Origin: Candidatus Sulfotelmatobacter sp.
GTDB taxonomy: Bacteria > Acidobacteriota > Terriglobia > Terriglobales > SbA1
Assembly: GCA_030151135.1 (NCBI GenBank)
Contig: JASLEQ010000727.1
Span: 1 to 9,970, forward strand
Direction: 5' to 3'
DNA: 9,970 nucleotides
In this document: one piece after another, positions 1-7,354 of the stretch
How positions within the stretch are numbered: position 1 is the first letter of the stretch
How the letters are laid out: every line of letters begins with the position of its first letter
Notes under the pieces: generated by a model
Told to the model about the DNA's origin: nothing
The model's input: only the letters and a program-made list of their open reading frames with translations
Database searches by the model: none
Position numbers and translations under genes: made by a program

Positions 1-2
1 TC

Positions 3-1583
3 CCGCTATTGTTTGTTGGTCTGCCCAACATCTTCGGTACATGGCTTCTGGTTACGTACGGCCTCACACAACACGCGGGTCTCGCCGAAAACGTTCTCGA
101 CCATCGTCTGAACTCCAGAACCGTTTACATGAATTGGCTGAACCGGTATCTCTACTGGAACATGAATTACCACGTCGAACATCACATGTTCCCTCTGGTC
201 CCCTACCATGCTCTACCGAAACTGCATGCGGTGATTAAGGACGACTGCCCGACTCCCTACCGAGGTCTGCTAGGCGCATGGCGTGAGATTATCCCCACCA
301 TCCTCCGGCAGGTGAAAGATCCCGGATATCACATCAAGCGCAAGCTCCCACCGCCCAAAAGCCTTTCCCCCGGTGGGACCTGTAAGTCGATTGCCACACC
401 TGATGCTCACGGCTGGATTGAAGTATGTCCTGCCGCTAACCTTCGACCGGCCGACGTCATCCGTTTCGACCACCGGCAGAAAACCTTCGCCATCTATCGC
501 GATGGCGAAAGTCGCTTGTATGCCACCGACGGCGTGTGCACACATGGAAATACTCATCTCTCCGAGGGACTGGTTCTCGGAAGCATGATCGAATGTCCCA
601 AGCATAATGGCCGGTTCAATCTCGTCGACGGATCGCCTGCCCGCCCCCCGGTCTGCCGCGGTCTGGCCACTTATCCTGTTGAAGAGCGCGGCGGAATCCT
701 GCGTCTCAATGTGATGCACCCTGGAGGAGCAGGAGCTCGCGCGCCCAAGCCAAGCGCTTTCCGGGTTGTCAGCAACGCGAGCGTAGCCACGTTCATCAAG
801 GAGCTTGTACTCGAACCTCTGGATCGGACGCAACCCGTCAAGTTCACTCCTGGCGACTACATTCAACTGGAAATCCCCACCTACGATGCCATCCAGTTTA
901 ATCAGTTTGATATCCCTGAGCCGTTTGCGACCGTCTGGAAACATCATCACCTGTTCGACCTCGTGGCCCACAATCCTGAAGCAGGGCGTCGCAATAACTA
1001 CTCGTTGGCGTGCAATCATCAGTCTGAATCTTGCCTGCGATTCAATGTGCGCATCGCAACCCCGCCGCCCGGCCAAGACTGCCGCCCAGGCGTGGGCTCC
1101 AGTTATGTTTTCAATCTGAAACCGGGCGACACGGTATCCGCCATCTTTCCGTTCGGCGACTTCCATATCAAACCGACGCAGCGCGAAATGATCTACATAG
1201 GCGGAGGGGCAGGCATGGGTCCCCTTCGCGCACACATATCACACCTTCTCGAGACGGAAGGCACAGCCCGTAGGATCAGCTATTGGTACGGAGCGCGATC
1301 TCGCCAGGAAATCTTTTATGCGGATTACTTCGAAGAGCTCGCTCGGAGGCATCACAACTTCACCTTCAACATAGCCCTCTCGTCTCCTCTACCTGAAGAT
1401 AACTGGACCGGCGATGTCGGCTTCATTCACGAGGTAGTGCTTGAGAAGCACCTTGTCGCGCACCCCAACCCTGCAGCAGCCGAATATTACCTTTGCGGTC
1501 CTCCCATGATGATCCGCGCTTGTACCCGTATGCTTGAAACCCTGAGAGTCCCCGCAGAGCACATCGCCTACGACGAATTCTGA
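3..1583 (+). CDS. Desaturase-Rieske-NqrF-like reductase fusion, 5' end missing
   Basis: Multidomain redox enzyme, truncated by the window start. The reading frame is open from base 3, so the TTG at 9 is not a credible start. Numbering residues from base 9, about 1-110 are the end of a membrane fatty-acid desaturase domain, with the third histidine box HVEHH at 55-59. Residues about 135-235 form a Rieske [2Fe-2S] domain with cluster ligands C177-x-H179 and C196-x2-H199. Residues about 245-524 are a ferredoxin-reductase module: FAD motif RNNYS at 328-332, NAD(P)H-binding GGGAGMG at 398-404, CGPPMM at 496-501, and a C-terminal DEF that resembles NqrF. By family knowledge, electrons would pass from NAD(P)H through FAD and the Rieske cluster to the desaturase di-iron centre, to desaturate or hydroxylate a lipid or other hydrophobic substrate at the membrane. 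The substrate cannot be told from the sequence. The stop is TGA at 1581. The domain calls are firm; the biological role is inferred. Confidence 0.88.
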   Translation, partial: PLLFVGLPNIFGTWLLVTYGLTQHAGLAENVLDHRLNSRTVYMNWLNRYLYWNMNYHVEHHMFPLVPYHALPKLHAVIKDDCPTPYRGLLGAWREIIPTILRQVKDPGYHIKRKLPPPKSLSPGGTCKSIATPDAHGWIEVCPAANLRPADVIRFDHRQKTFAIYRDGESRLYATDGVCTHGNTHLSEGLVLGSMIECPKHNGRFNLVDGSPARPPVCRGLATYPVEERGGILRLNVMHPGGAGARAPKPSAFRVVSNASVATFIKELVLEPLDRTQPVKFTPGDYIQLEIPTYDAIQFNQFDIPEPFATVWKHHHLFDLVAHNPEAGRRNNYSLACNHQSESCLRFNVRIATPPPGQDCRPGVGSSYVFNLKPGDTVSAIFPFGDFHIKPTQREMIYIGGGAGMGPLRAHISHLLETEGTARRISYWYGARSRQEIFYADYFEELARRHHNFTFNIALSSPLPEDNWTGDVGFIHEVVLEKHLVAHPNPAAAEYYLCGPPMMIRACTRMLETLRVPAEHIAYDEF

Positions 1584-1746
1584 CAGCCCAATCATTCTGG
1601 TTCATTCGTCCATACCGCTTCCAGCGGATTGACATTTCCCGCACGTCGTTCCGGCGTCCAGTTCGCCAGGCGGCCAGAAGGGTGTGTCTTTGGGTGCGAT
1701 CAGATGGCCGAATGAATCATCTCTATGATCCCAGTCGCGAAGGCAC
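1584..1746. other. Convergent intergenic gap, no clear terminator
   Basis: The plus-strand redox gene and the minus-strand glycosyltransferase gene converge on this 163-base gap. The best hairpin is small: CCGCT at 1615-1619 and AGCGG at 1623-1627 with a 3-base loop, followed only by a weakly T-rich stretch (ATTGACATTT). A second short repeat pairs ATCAT with ATGAT around a CTCT loop near 1718-1731. Neither is a convincing intrinsic terminator. Termination here may be Rho-dependent or rely on a structure I do not recognise. Confidence 0.3.
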
Positions 1747-2910
1747 TCAGTTGGCCGCCTTGTCGACGATCGACGAGATTACTTGAACCAGTTCATCCGA
1801 TGTCTGCTTCCAGCTGCGGCTTTGTCGGGCGGAAAGCAGGTACGGATCCCAGTTGCGGCTGAGAACATGACTGATCGCGCTCGCCAAGTCAGGAACCTGT
1901 CTAGGCGCCACCATAACCCCACAGCTTTCGTCCATAATTTCGGGAATTCCACCTACTCTCGTGGCTACCACTGGTCTGCCGCAGGCCAGGGCTTCAAGAA
2001 CGATATTCGGGCAACCTTCGGCATAGCTGGGCAGCGCAATCACATTCGACACCGCGACCCACGTTGGCACATCATCGGGCGAACAGGCACCCGGAAAATG
2101 GATGTAGCTTTCGGCTCGATGCGTTCGGACCTCCGCTTCAAGAAGGCTCTTGTCTGGCCCATGACCAACGAGATAGAGGTGCATACCGGGCCGGCTTGGG
2201 TGAAGCAGGGCCGTCGCGGCAATAAGTTCACGCAGGCCTTTTCTCCTGTCTAGGCGCCCGATGTAAACCACCGCTTCCTGATCTCGATTCACACCATGAA
2301 AATCGCGTGCTTCCGCGCGATCGCGCACGTAGAATCGCTTCGTGTCGCAGCCGTTCCTATTGGTGATGACGTGCTCGCTCGATGCCCCCATGGTAATGGC
2401 CACCTTGCGAAGGTCCTCAGAGACAGTCAGGATTCCATTTGCCTCTCGCAAAACCTTCCGAGTCAGCCTGCGCAGCAAGAAACCTTTGACGCTGTGAAGA
2501 TCACTGCCCACTCCCTTCGCCAGCACGGGTAACCCAAGCGCCTGCCCAATTCGCAGGCCTGCGTAGCAATCGGGGTAAAAGAAATAGCCCAGGATCAGGT
2601 CCGGCGCGAATCTGCGCACATGGGGCAAAAGTCTATGGGCGGCGATCTCACCATTCAATAAGCGGGAAAGCACTGGGACCGCAGGATAGTCGATGTAGTG
2701 AGTCTTCAACGACGGCACTTCAAACCGCGAATCCAGATCCTCTTTGTAATCGGTTCGAGCTTGCATGAAAGACGGATAAGTTGCGCGCGGAAAGAACACC
2801 TCTACATGTGCGCGAAGAGCGAGTTGGCGCAAGGTGTCATACGCCGACCGCCCATGCGTCGGCCTTTTCGGGCTCGGAAAATGTGAGGTGACCACCGCAA
2901 TCTTAAGCAT
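1747..2910 (-). CDS. GT4-family glycosyltransferase (group 1)
   Basis: Retaining, GT-B fold glycosyltransferase of 387 residues, a normal length for GT4. It would transfer a sugar from a nucleotide-sugar donor to a growing lipid-linked glycan at the cytoplasmic membrane face. The N-terminal Rossmann half starts MLKIAVVTSHFPSPKR and carries the GRSAY loop near 20-24. The C-terminal donor half begins around VVYIGRLDRRKG (214-225). The GT4 EX7E signature is E298 to E306 (EGCPNIVLE), followed by ACGRPVVAT and GGIPEI. The frame is open up to 3042, but the ATG at 2910 starts the family's usual beta-strand, while the 44 residues upstream look like no glycosyltransferase N-terminus. There is no strong Shine-Dalgarno sequence at 2910. 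It is the last gene of the four-gene minus-strand cluster, 223 bases after the FemAB-like gene. Donor and acceptor sugars are unknown. Confidence 0.93.
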   Translation of the reverse strand: MLKIAVVTSHFPSPKRPTHGRSAYDTLRQLALRAHVEVFFPRATYPSFMQARTDYKEDLDSRFEVPSLKTHYIDYPAVPVLSRLLNGEIAAHRLLPHVRRFAPDLILGYFFYPDCYAGLRIGQALGLPVLAKGVGSDLHSVKGFLLRRLTRKVLREANGILTVSEDLRKVAITMGASSEHVITNRNGCDTKRFYVRDRAEARDFHGVNRDQEAVVYIGRLDRRKGLRELIAATALLHPSRPGMHLYLVGHGPDKSLLEAEVRTHRAESYIHFPGACSPDDVPTWVAVSNVIALPSYAEGCPNIVLEALACGRPVVATRVGGIPEIMDESCGVMVAPRQVPDLASAISHVLSRNWDPYLLSARQSRSWKQTSDELVQVISSIVDKAAN

Positions 2911-3133
2911 GCTGCCAGACAGGACTTTCCCAGGAAACTTTGTTAAGACCTGCTTACAATTTGTTCGCCCCGATAAGACCAAAAAAGTTCTCCATGGCTC
3001 CCGCACACTTTCAGCGAGAAGCGAATCCGCAATTACACACAAATGCTTGAACGATCTGTGCGATGGCCGGCTCCAGCGGCGAAATCGGCGGAACTATCCA
3101 TTCGAATACCCTCTTGAGAAACGAACTTGAACA
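2911..3133. other. Gap between FemAB-like and GT4 genes
   Basis: This 223-base gap is the longest inside the minus-strand cluster. I find no convincing gene, hairpin terminator or clear -35/-10 pair on the minus strand. An internal promoter for the GT4 gene is possible but not shown. The open frame that extends the GT4 gene into this gap lacks family-like sequence and a good ribosome binding site. Confidence 0.3.
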
Positions 3134-4297
3134 CTAGCCCACCTGTTGCTCTGCAGCGCTCGATTGATGATTCACCGCACGGCGAGTCTCGCTAGAGCGT
3201 CTTGCGTTTTTGTAGGCATTGGTGATGCGCGCGCGCGCACCTGAAACAGCATCTGCAACCTTGGCGCGAAACGGGGAGGGTTCGAATATCCACTCAGCCC
3301 CAACTTCGATCAGTTCTCGGCTGAAGAACTTCTTGAAATCTGAGATTCCTGCCAGGGGATCGTCCCCGTCACTCACCGTAATACCTCCCATGTCAAACCA
3401 TTCCGCACCGGTCATCTTAGCCCAGCGAATCATTTCCCACACCAGGGCGTAACCAAAGGGCAATCTCGATTCCCCATCTCGCGACGAACCGCCCGCCCGA
3501 TACTCTGCCCGATCCCCGTGGTTGCATACCCAGCCGAAGGCTCTCATTTGAGCCGGCGACACGTCCTCGCCCATAAACACACCAAAGACTCGGGAGAGAT
3601 CCGGAGATTCCTTTGACATTCTGAGTACACCTTCCCAATTCGTTGAAGCAATTTGGCCGCCTGTCCTGCGCACAGCCTCCTGCTGTAACTCCTGGATGCG
3701 CGGCCCATACACGGGATCAACGAGAGGAATGCAGGTCAAGCCCTTCTTCGCACACTCCCTCACCCGAGTTCTCGCGGACTTACTTAGGCCTGCGAAGAGT
3801 TCATCTTCGCTGGCCGCTAAATCAACCGCTAGCGTGTGGCGGTACGATGTCGGCGCACTGGCCTCCCGGAATCCGTGTTCAGCAAGCATCATTCCAGTGT
3901 CTCGTCTTTGCCTTCTGGAAAGCACATTCACGTGCAGCCGCAAGATTCGCGGCTCGCTTTTTGCTATCATGGCAAGACCCGCAACACCCACTCTGCAAAC
4001 GTCGGCTGGGACATCCCCCCCAAACTCCCGAATGCGCAGAATCGAGTGGCCAGGCACGATGCGAGAATGGATCTTCTCAATGGCGAAACCCCACCGTGAC
4101 CTTCCATCCGCGTCACGCACAAGGATGAACAAAGGCTTGCGGGAATATGCATTGGCTGCCCAGAGAGAGCGGTGCGACAAGGGAAGCGGGACCCCCGCCT
4201 GAATCAGTTCGCGCTCCGCACGGTTATACTCCGATTCCCGCGCGCGAATCAGGAAAGCCTGCATTCCGTTCTCAATCGAATGATGAACTTGTTCCAT
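3134..4297 (-). CDS. FemAB-like GNAT-fold transferase (peptidoglycan bridge/EPS-associated)
   Basis: Protein of 387 residues resembling the FemAB/FmhB superfamily, whose tandem GNAT folds use aminoacyl-tRNA or acyl donors. Classical members add amino acids to lipid II. Relatives inside polysaccharide and exosortase-type loci probably decorate other lipid-linked or glycan acceptors. Family-like signs are the basic segment LSKSARTRVRECAKKGL at 171-187, matching the usual 'R..irkA.kkG' helix, and the late motif WFDMGGI at 300-306 leading to the SDFKKFFSRE stretch at 319-328. No signal peptide or membrane segment is apparent, so it is probably cytosolic. The start at 4297 is chosen over the upstream ATG at 4345 because AGAGGG lies 8 bases before it. 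The gene begins 66 bases after the GT2 stop, consistent with co-transcription. The C-terminus is basic and ends in a Q/S/A-rich tail. The superfamily is fairly sure; donor and acceptor are unknown. Confidence 0.82.
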   Translation of the reverse strand: MEQVHHSIENGMQAFLIRARESEYNRAERELIQAGVPLPLSHRSLWAANAYSRKPLFILVRDADGRSRWGFAIEKIHSRIVPGHSILRIREFGGDVPADVCRVGVAGLAMIAKSEPRILRLHVNVLSRRQRRDTGMMLAEHGFREASAPTSYRHTLAVDLAASEDELFAGLSKSARTRVRECAKKGLTCIPLVDPVYGPRIQELQQEAVRRTGGQIASTNWEGVLRMSKESPDLSRVFGVFMGEDVSPAQMRAFGWVCNHGDRAEYRAGGSSRDGESRLPFGYALVWEMIRWAKMTGAEWFDMGGITVSDGDDPLAGISDFKKFFSRELIEVGAEWIFEPSPFRAKVADAVSGARARITNAYKNARRSSETRRAVNHQSSAAEQQVG

Positions 4298-4305
4298 GTT
4301 TACTG

Positions 4306-4311
4306 CCCTCT
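4306..4311 (-). promoter_or_regulatory. Ribosome binding site deciding the FemAB-like start
   Basis: The minus strand reads AGAGGG here, 8 bases before the ATG at 4297. The alternative ATG at 4345 has no comparable purine-rich site, so the protein most likely begins MEQVHHS. Confidence 0.65.
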
Positions 4312-4363
4312 CAGTAGGATCTTGTATGCACCCTTCACGAACCATCCGGTGAGTCCGCTCGCG

Positions 4364-5446
4364 CTATGGCAAATCAGCGCGCAAAGCTCTCCCCCGAGCG
4401 CATTTAAGGTGGTGATAGGTGCGAATCAATAACTCGGAGACCGGTTGAGGCACAAGGGTGAGGCCAAAAAGGATGGCGAGCCTGGGCTGCCGGGGCTTAT
4501 GTTTCAACGAACGGAGGGCGTGAGATCCAGCGCCGGACCGATCCTTGCTATTGAAAAGCTCTTCCGCAATCCATCCGTGAGCTTCTGCGAGAACATCGTT
4601 GACAACCGACGGAGAGAACAGACCATTCCCTTTTTCCCTGGAAATGGCAGTTTCCACAGTCCGTGCGAAATTCATCGCAATCTGTGCTCTATGTAGCGAG
4701 AGACGATCACCTGTGTCGATCTGATAAAGAGTCGATGGCACATCTACAAAGCACACCTTACCCCACTTGCAGGTCCGGAAGTGGAAGTCGTAGTCCTCAC
4801 CCGACAGCACGAGTGTCTCATCAAACTCCTTAACCTTTAGCAATCTCTCGCGGGACAGCATCACCGTGGAAGTATGCACAAGGTTCCCCCGTAGCATCGC
4901 CGGGTATATGTTGCCGATGAAAACACCGGCGCTTTCGGCAACCCCACATTCGGTGGCACCGATCGACAACAGGTCGTGTGCCTCGGAGAAGAGGCTCGTT
5001 GGCGTTGGAAAGAACCGGTATGCATCGTACATCGTCCTGAGATATCGCTCTTCGACGATCTTTTCGGATGGATCCATGGCCGAAAAGTCGGTCCAGACCA
5101 TGCCGACTTCAGGGAACGCTCGAAAGCACTGCAACTGCACCATGAGCTTCCACGGCTTCCACACATCGTCAGAATCAAGGAATGCCACAAAGTCGCCAAA
5201 TGCGGCGCGTATTCCAGCATTGCGCGCCGCGGAAACGCCAGCATTCGCCTGGAAGATATACCGCACCCGATGGTCCTCTGAGTAACTCGACTGAACCACT
5301 TCCGCGGTGTTGTCTGTTGAGCCGTCATCGACAACGATCAATTCCCAGTTCCGGTAAGTCTGAGCCCGCACGCTGTCGATTGTTCTCCGAATGCAATAGC
5401 CCCGGTTGTAAGTTGGGACAATAATGCTGACGAGCTGATCACTCAT
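4364..5446 (-). CDS. GT2-family glycosyltransferase
   Basis: Inverting GT-A fold glycosyltransferase of 360 residues, likely adding a sugar from a nucleotide-sugar donor to a lipid-linked polysaccharide intermediate in the cytoplasm. The GT2 hallmarks appear in order: N-terminal strand VSIIVPTYNR (6-15), nucleotide-binding DDGSTDNT (40-47), the NAGVSAARNAGI loop (68-79), the metal-binding DxD as DSDD (91-94), and the catalytic-base region GEDYDF (216-221). There is no strong transmembrane segment, so it is unlikely to be a processive synthase. The ATG at 5446 is favoured over one at 5479 because TTGGAG sits 7 bases upstream and the usual GT2 strand follows at once. It lies 156 bases after the deacetylase stop and 66 bases before the FemAB-like start. 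Sugar specificity cannot be read from the sequence. Confidence 0.94.
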   Translation of the reverse strand: MSDQLVSIIVPTYNRGYCIRRTIDSVRAQTYRNWELIVVDDGSTDNTAEVVQSSYSEDHRVRYIFQANAGVSAARNAGIRAAFGDFVAFLDSDDVWKPWKLMVQLQCFRAFPEVGMVWTDFSAMDPSEKIVEERYLRTMYDAYRFFPTPTSLFSEAHDLLSIGATECGVAESAGVFIGNIYPAMLRGNLVHTSTVMLSRERLLKVKEFDETLVLSGEDYDFHFRTCKWGKVCFVDVPSTLYQIDTGDRLSLHRAQIAMNFARTVETAISREKGNGLFSPSVVNDVLAEAHGWIAEELFNSKDRSGAGSHALRSLKHKPRQPRLAILFGLTLVPQPVSELLIRTYHHLKCARGRALRADLP

Positions 5447-5453
5447 GGTGCGT

Positions 5454-5459
5454 CTCCAA
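5454..5459 (-). promoter_or_regulatory. Ribosome binding site of the GT2 gene
   Basis: The minus strand reads TTGGAG, with a 7-base spacer to the ATG at 5446. This supports a start 11 codons inside the longest open frame. Confidence 0.65.
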
Positions 5460-5464
5460 TGAAT

Positions 5465-5476
5465 CCTTTGCAAAGG
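5465..5476. repeat. 12-base perfect palindrome upstream of GT2
   Basis: CCTTTGCAAAGG is its own reverse complement. It lies a few bases upstream of the GT2 ribosome binding site on the minus strand. It could be a protein-binding half-site pair or chance; nothing else supports a role. Confidence 0.35.
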
Positions 5477-5602
5477 CAAGTTGGACGTGGGCCTGTCATA
5501 GCTTCTTTCCGAATCCTCTTAAGAGACTCGGACCATGCGTCGGCGCGACTCGATGGTTTCCCAGCTCGATGATCCGCACACCGCGACACGTGAGGGATAT
5601 CA

Positions 5603-6631
5603 TCACGGCCAGAACCTTCCCATCAGGCGGGAGCTAGCCGCCTGTATACGGAAACGAATTCGATCCTGCGCGCTGGACACCCCGACACGTTTCACATCGA
5701 ATCGATTCATCGGCGTTTTCAGCAGGTTGACCCCCCCATAATAGGAGAAGGCGACCTCATATCCAGCTGCTTGCGCCAGCATTTGCGTCTCTTCGGAGAA
5801 AGACCCTTTGATTCCCACGGGATATGCAATCGACTCAGAATCCCGCCCAAGCCGCTCCCGCAACAAGGACCGGGCGTGAGTCATCTCGTGGCTTTGCTGA
5901 TTGAGGTCCAGCTTACTGAGCATGCTGTGCGAATGACAGTGGGATCCAATGGACATACCGCCATCGACCATCTCTTTTGCCTCATCCCAGTCCAAGAATC
6001 TTCGCGGCGGCTCCCGCAGACCTTCGCTCTGTGTTGCCACTCTCACCTGATCAACAAAGTCCCGTGGTGTTCGATTGTGCGGGTGCTTGTAGTGATCAAT
6101 CACTCTCCGGATGCTTAAAGGAAGGCCATCTGCAACAATATCCACATCAAGATGGATTGGGTAACTCAGCGAGAATTTTTGCTTGCGCGCCGTCTTCAAC
6201 AGGAACGCGATCTCATCCCACCACGGAACAACCGACGACCCAATCAGCCCGGTGGAAAGGAAGAATACGCCTTGGACGCCGTGCGACCTCAAGATCGGAT
6301 ATGCAATTCGATAGTTGTCCAGATACCCATCATCGAAAGTCAACAGAACTCGACAGTGACGAGACCGGTCCTTCACGGTTCCAGTGATGCAGGCCTTCGC
6401 TTCGTCAAGACCAATCAGCGAGTGGTTTTTCTTGAGGTATTTGACCTGCTCGTCGAGTTGATCGCCTGTGGCCGAAAACACTCCGGGATCAAACGGATCT
6501 TCGCTGGAATTTCCGATTCGATGATAAACGAGGATAAGCAGTGAGTCCTGCGCCGGGAGGCAGTTCATCAGAAAGTGCCCGCCGCTCCAGTACATACACT
6601 GAGCAAGAAAATCGCGCTTACCCTTCAACAT
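5603..6631 (-). CDS. Polysaccharide deacetylase (NodB/CE4 family)
   Basis: Predicted metal-dependent carbohydrate deacetylase of 342 residues, removing N- or O-acetyl groups from polysaccharide or a glycan precursor. An LVYHRI strand (34-39) precedes the CE4 core. Motif 1 is TFDDGY at 98-103, with the catalytic-base and metal Asp pair D100-D101. Motif 2 is SHCHSH at 230-235, supplying metal ligands H231 and H235. AYPVG at 269-273 fits motif 3, and the domain closes with FDVKRVGV (311-318). There is no clear signal peptide, so it may act in the cytosol or be membrane-associated. The ATG at 6631 is chosen because a modest GGAAG lies 4 bases upstream and the 24 upstream codons (to 6703) look non-coding. 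It is the first gene of the minus-strand cluster, facing the antiterminator gene across a long divergent region. A run of seven G codes for Gly299-Gly300-Val301. Confidence 0.92.
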   Translation of the reverse strand: MLKGKRDFLAQCMYWSGGHFLMNCLPAQDSLLILVYHRIGNSSEDPFDPGVFSATGDQLDEQVKYLKKNHSLIGLDEAKACITGTVKDRSRHCRVLLTFDDGYLDNYRIAYPILRSHGVQGVFFLSTGLIGSSVVPWWDEIAFLLKTARKQKFSLSYPIHLDVDIVADGLPLSIRRVIDHYKHPHNRTPRDFVDQVRVATQSEGLREPPRRFLDWDEAKEMVDGGMSIGSHCHSHSMLSKLDLNQQSHEMTHARSLLRERLGRDSESIAYPVGIKGSFSEETQMLAQAAGYEVAFSYYGGVNLLKTPMNRFDVKRVGVSSAQDRIRFRIQAASSRLMGRFWP

Positions 6632-6771
6632 GGCGCTTCCGTTACCGTGAGCCAACTTTGCCCCCCTCAACGACTGGTGCCTTCCCCAAGATCTTGAAAC
6701 CACTCCGCACTCTTAGCCTCCCGGTACTCCCAGGAGACGCCGACACGGCAACTGGCTGCTAACGCTGTACA

Positions 6772-6823
6772 AGCTTCGGAGTTACAACGAGCCTCCGCTG
6801 CCTCAGGCATAACTCGGAAGGCT
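6772..6823. repeat. Long imperfect inverted repeat in the divergent region
   Basis: The arm AGCTTCGGAGTTA (6772-6784) pairs with TAACTCGGAAGGCT (6810-6823), with one mismatch and one bulged base. Inside the loop GCCT (6791-6794) can pair with AGGC (6805-6808). The result would be a two-tier stem-loop on either strand. Only a short T run (GTTTTCC, about 10 bases downstream on the plus strand) follows, so it is not a standard terminator. It may be a leader RNA structure or an operator. Confidence 0.4.
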
Positions 6824-7110
6824 AGCGCAGTTTTCCCTCACGCTCTTAGCGGTACCCTGCTCATGCAATACGCGTGCCAAATTCGCGACAACGATGAGGG
6901 GCGTCGTCTACCTCGTGGAATGAGCGATGGATCCGCCTATCCGCGCATGAAGCTAAACAGATTCCCTTCCGACTTGGAACTGTTTTACCTTCATCCGGCC
7001 CGCAAAGTGGAAGGCGTTTTCCACTCCCAGAGAACCTGCTGCGCGATCGTCCGGCCGAGAAAACGGTCTTCCGGCTTTCCGACAATACTCCGTATGCCAC
7101 GCCCATGTTC

Positions 7111-7141
7111 GCTGGTCTTTGCGCAGGCGCAAACGGCCAGC
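7111..7141. repeat. Strong inverted repeat in the UpxY leader
   Basis: TTTGCGC (7118-7124) and GCGCAAA (7127-7133) are perfect inverted repeats around AG. They are flanked by GCTGG (7111-7115) and CCAGC (7137-7141), which also pair, leaving a small 2-by-3 internal loop. No T tract follows on either strand, so it is not an intrinsic terminator. It lies about 220 bases before the UpxY start and is a good candidate for an operator or a leader hairpin. Confidence 0.5.
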
Positions 7142-7213
7142 CCATCCGTTTCCGCCAGACCACACTTGAATAGAGACGTATTTCCCTAGTAGCTTCTTCT
7201 TCTTGTTTCGAAG

Positions 7214-7227
7214 AGGGCACCTGCCCT
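7214..7227. repeat. 14-base palindrome upstream of UpxY
   Basis: AGGGCA (7214-7219) and TGCCCT (7222-7227) are perfect inverted arms around CC. The two-base centre makes it a better candidate DNA operator than an RNA hairpin. It lies 133 bases before the UpxY start. Confidence 0.35.
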
Positions 7228-7350
7228 AACCTCCATTATGAGAGCAGGATGTACACTTTTCTGCTTCAGGATTGGGCTAGGTTCGTTCCTAATGTCCACT
7301 CCACAGCCGAAACCCCACGAAAGATTACGATCGGCGAAAGCTATTGCCTT

Positions 7351-7354
7351 GGAG
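7351..7354 (+). promoter_or_regulatory. Ribosome binding site deciding the UpxY start
   Basis: GGAG lies 6 bases before the ATG at 7361. The frame is open from further upstream (ATG at 7238), but that extension has no such site and does not resemble a NusG N-terminus. Confidence 0.7.

Noticed and set aside
270..1235. Long minus-strand frame of 321 codons opposite the redox gene
   Set aside because: The plus strand here clearly encodes Rieske and reductase motifs; the minus-strand product has no recognisable domain and is a shadow frame.
6640..6730. Cyclic-di-GMP riboswitch in the deacetylase leader (a GGGGCAAAG stretch on the minus strand)
   Set aside because: Only a few bases resemble the GEMM core, and the conserved surrounding stems and second core half are missing.
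7111..7141. Intrinsic terminator
   Set aside because: No T-rich tract follows the hairpin on either strand.
7166..7194. Sigma-70 promoter with TTGAAT as -35
   Set aside because: No acceptable -10 box lies at 16-18 bases spacing; the best match is GTAGCT or TAGTAG.
6861..7220. Open frames on both strands (about 110-120 codons) in the divergent region as possible genes
   Set aside because: Neither product resembles a known family, both have arbitrary composition, and neither has a convincing ribosome binding site. They overlap each other and the inverted repeats.
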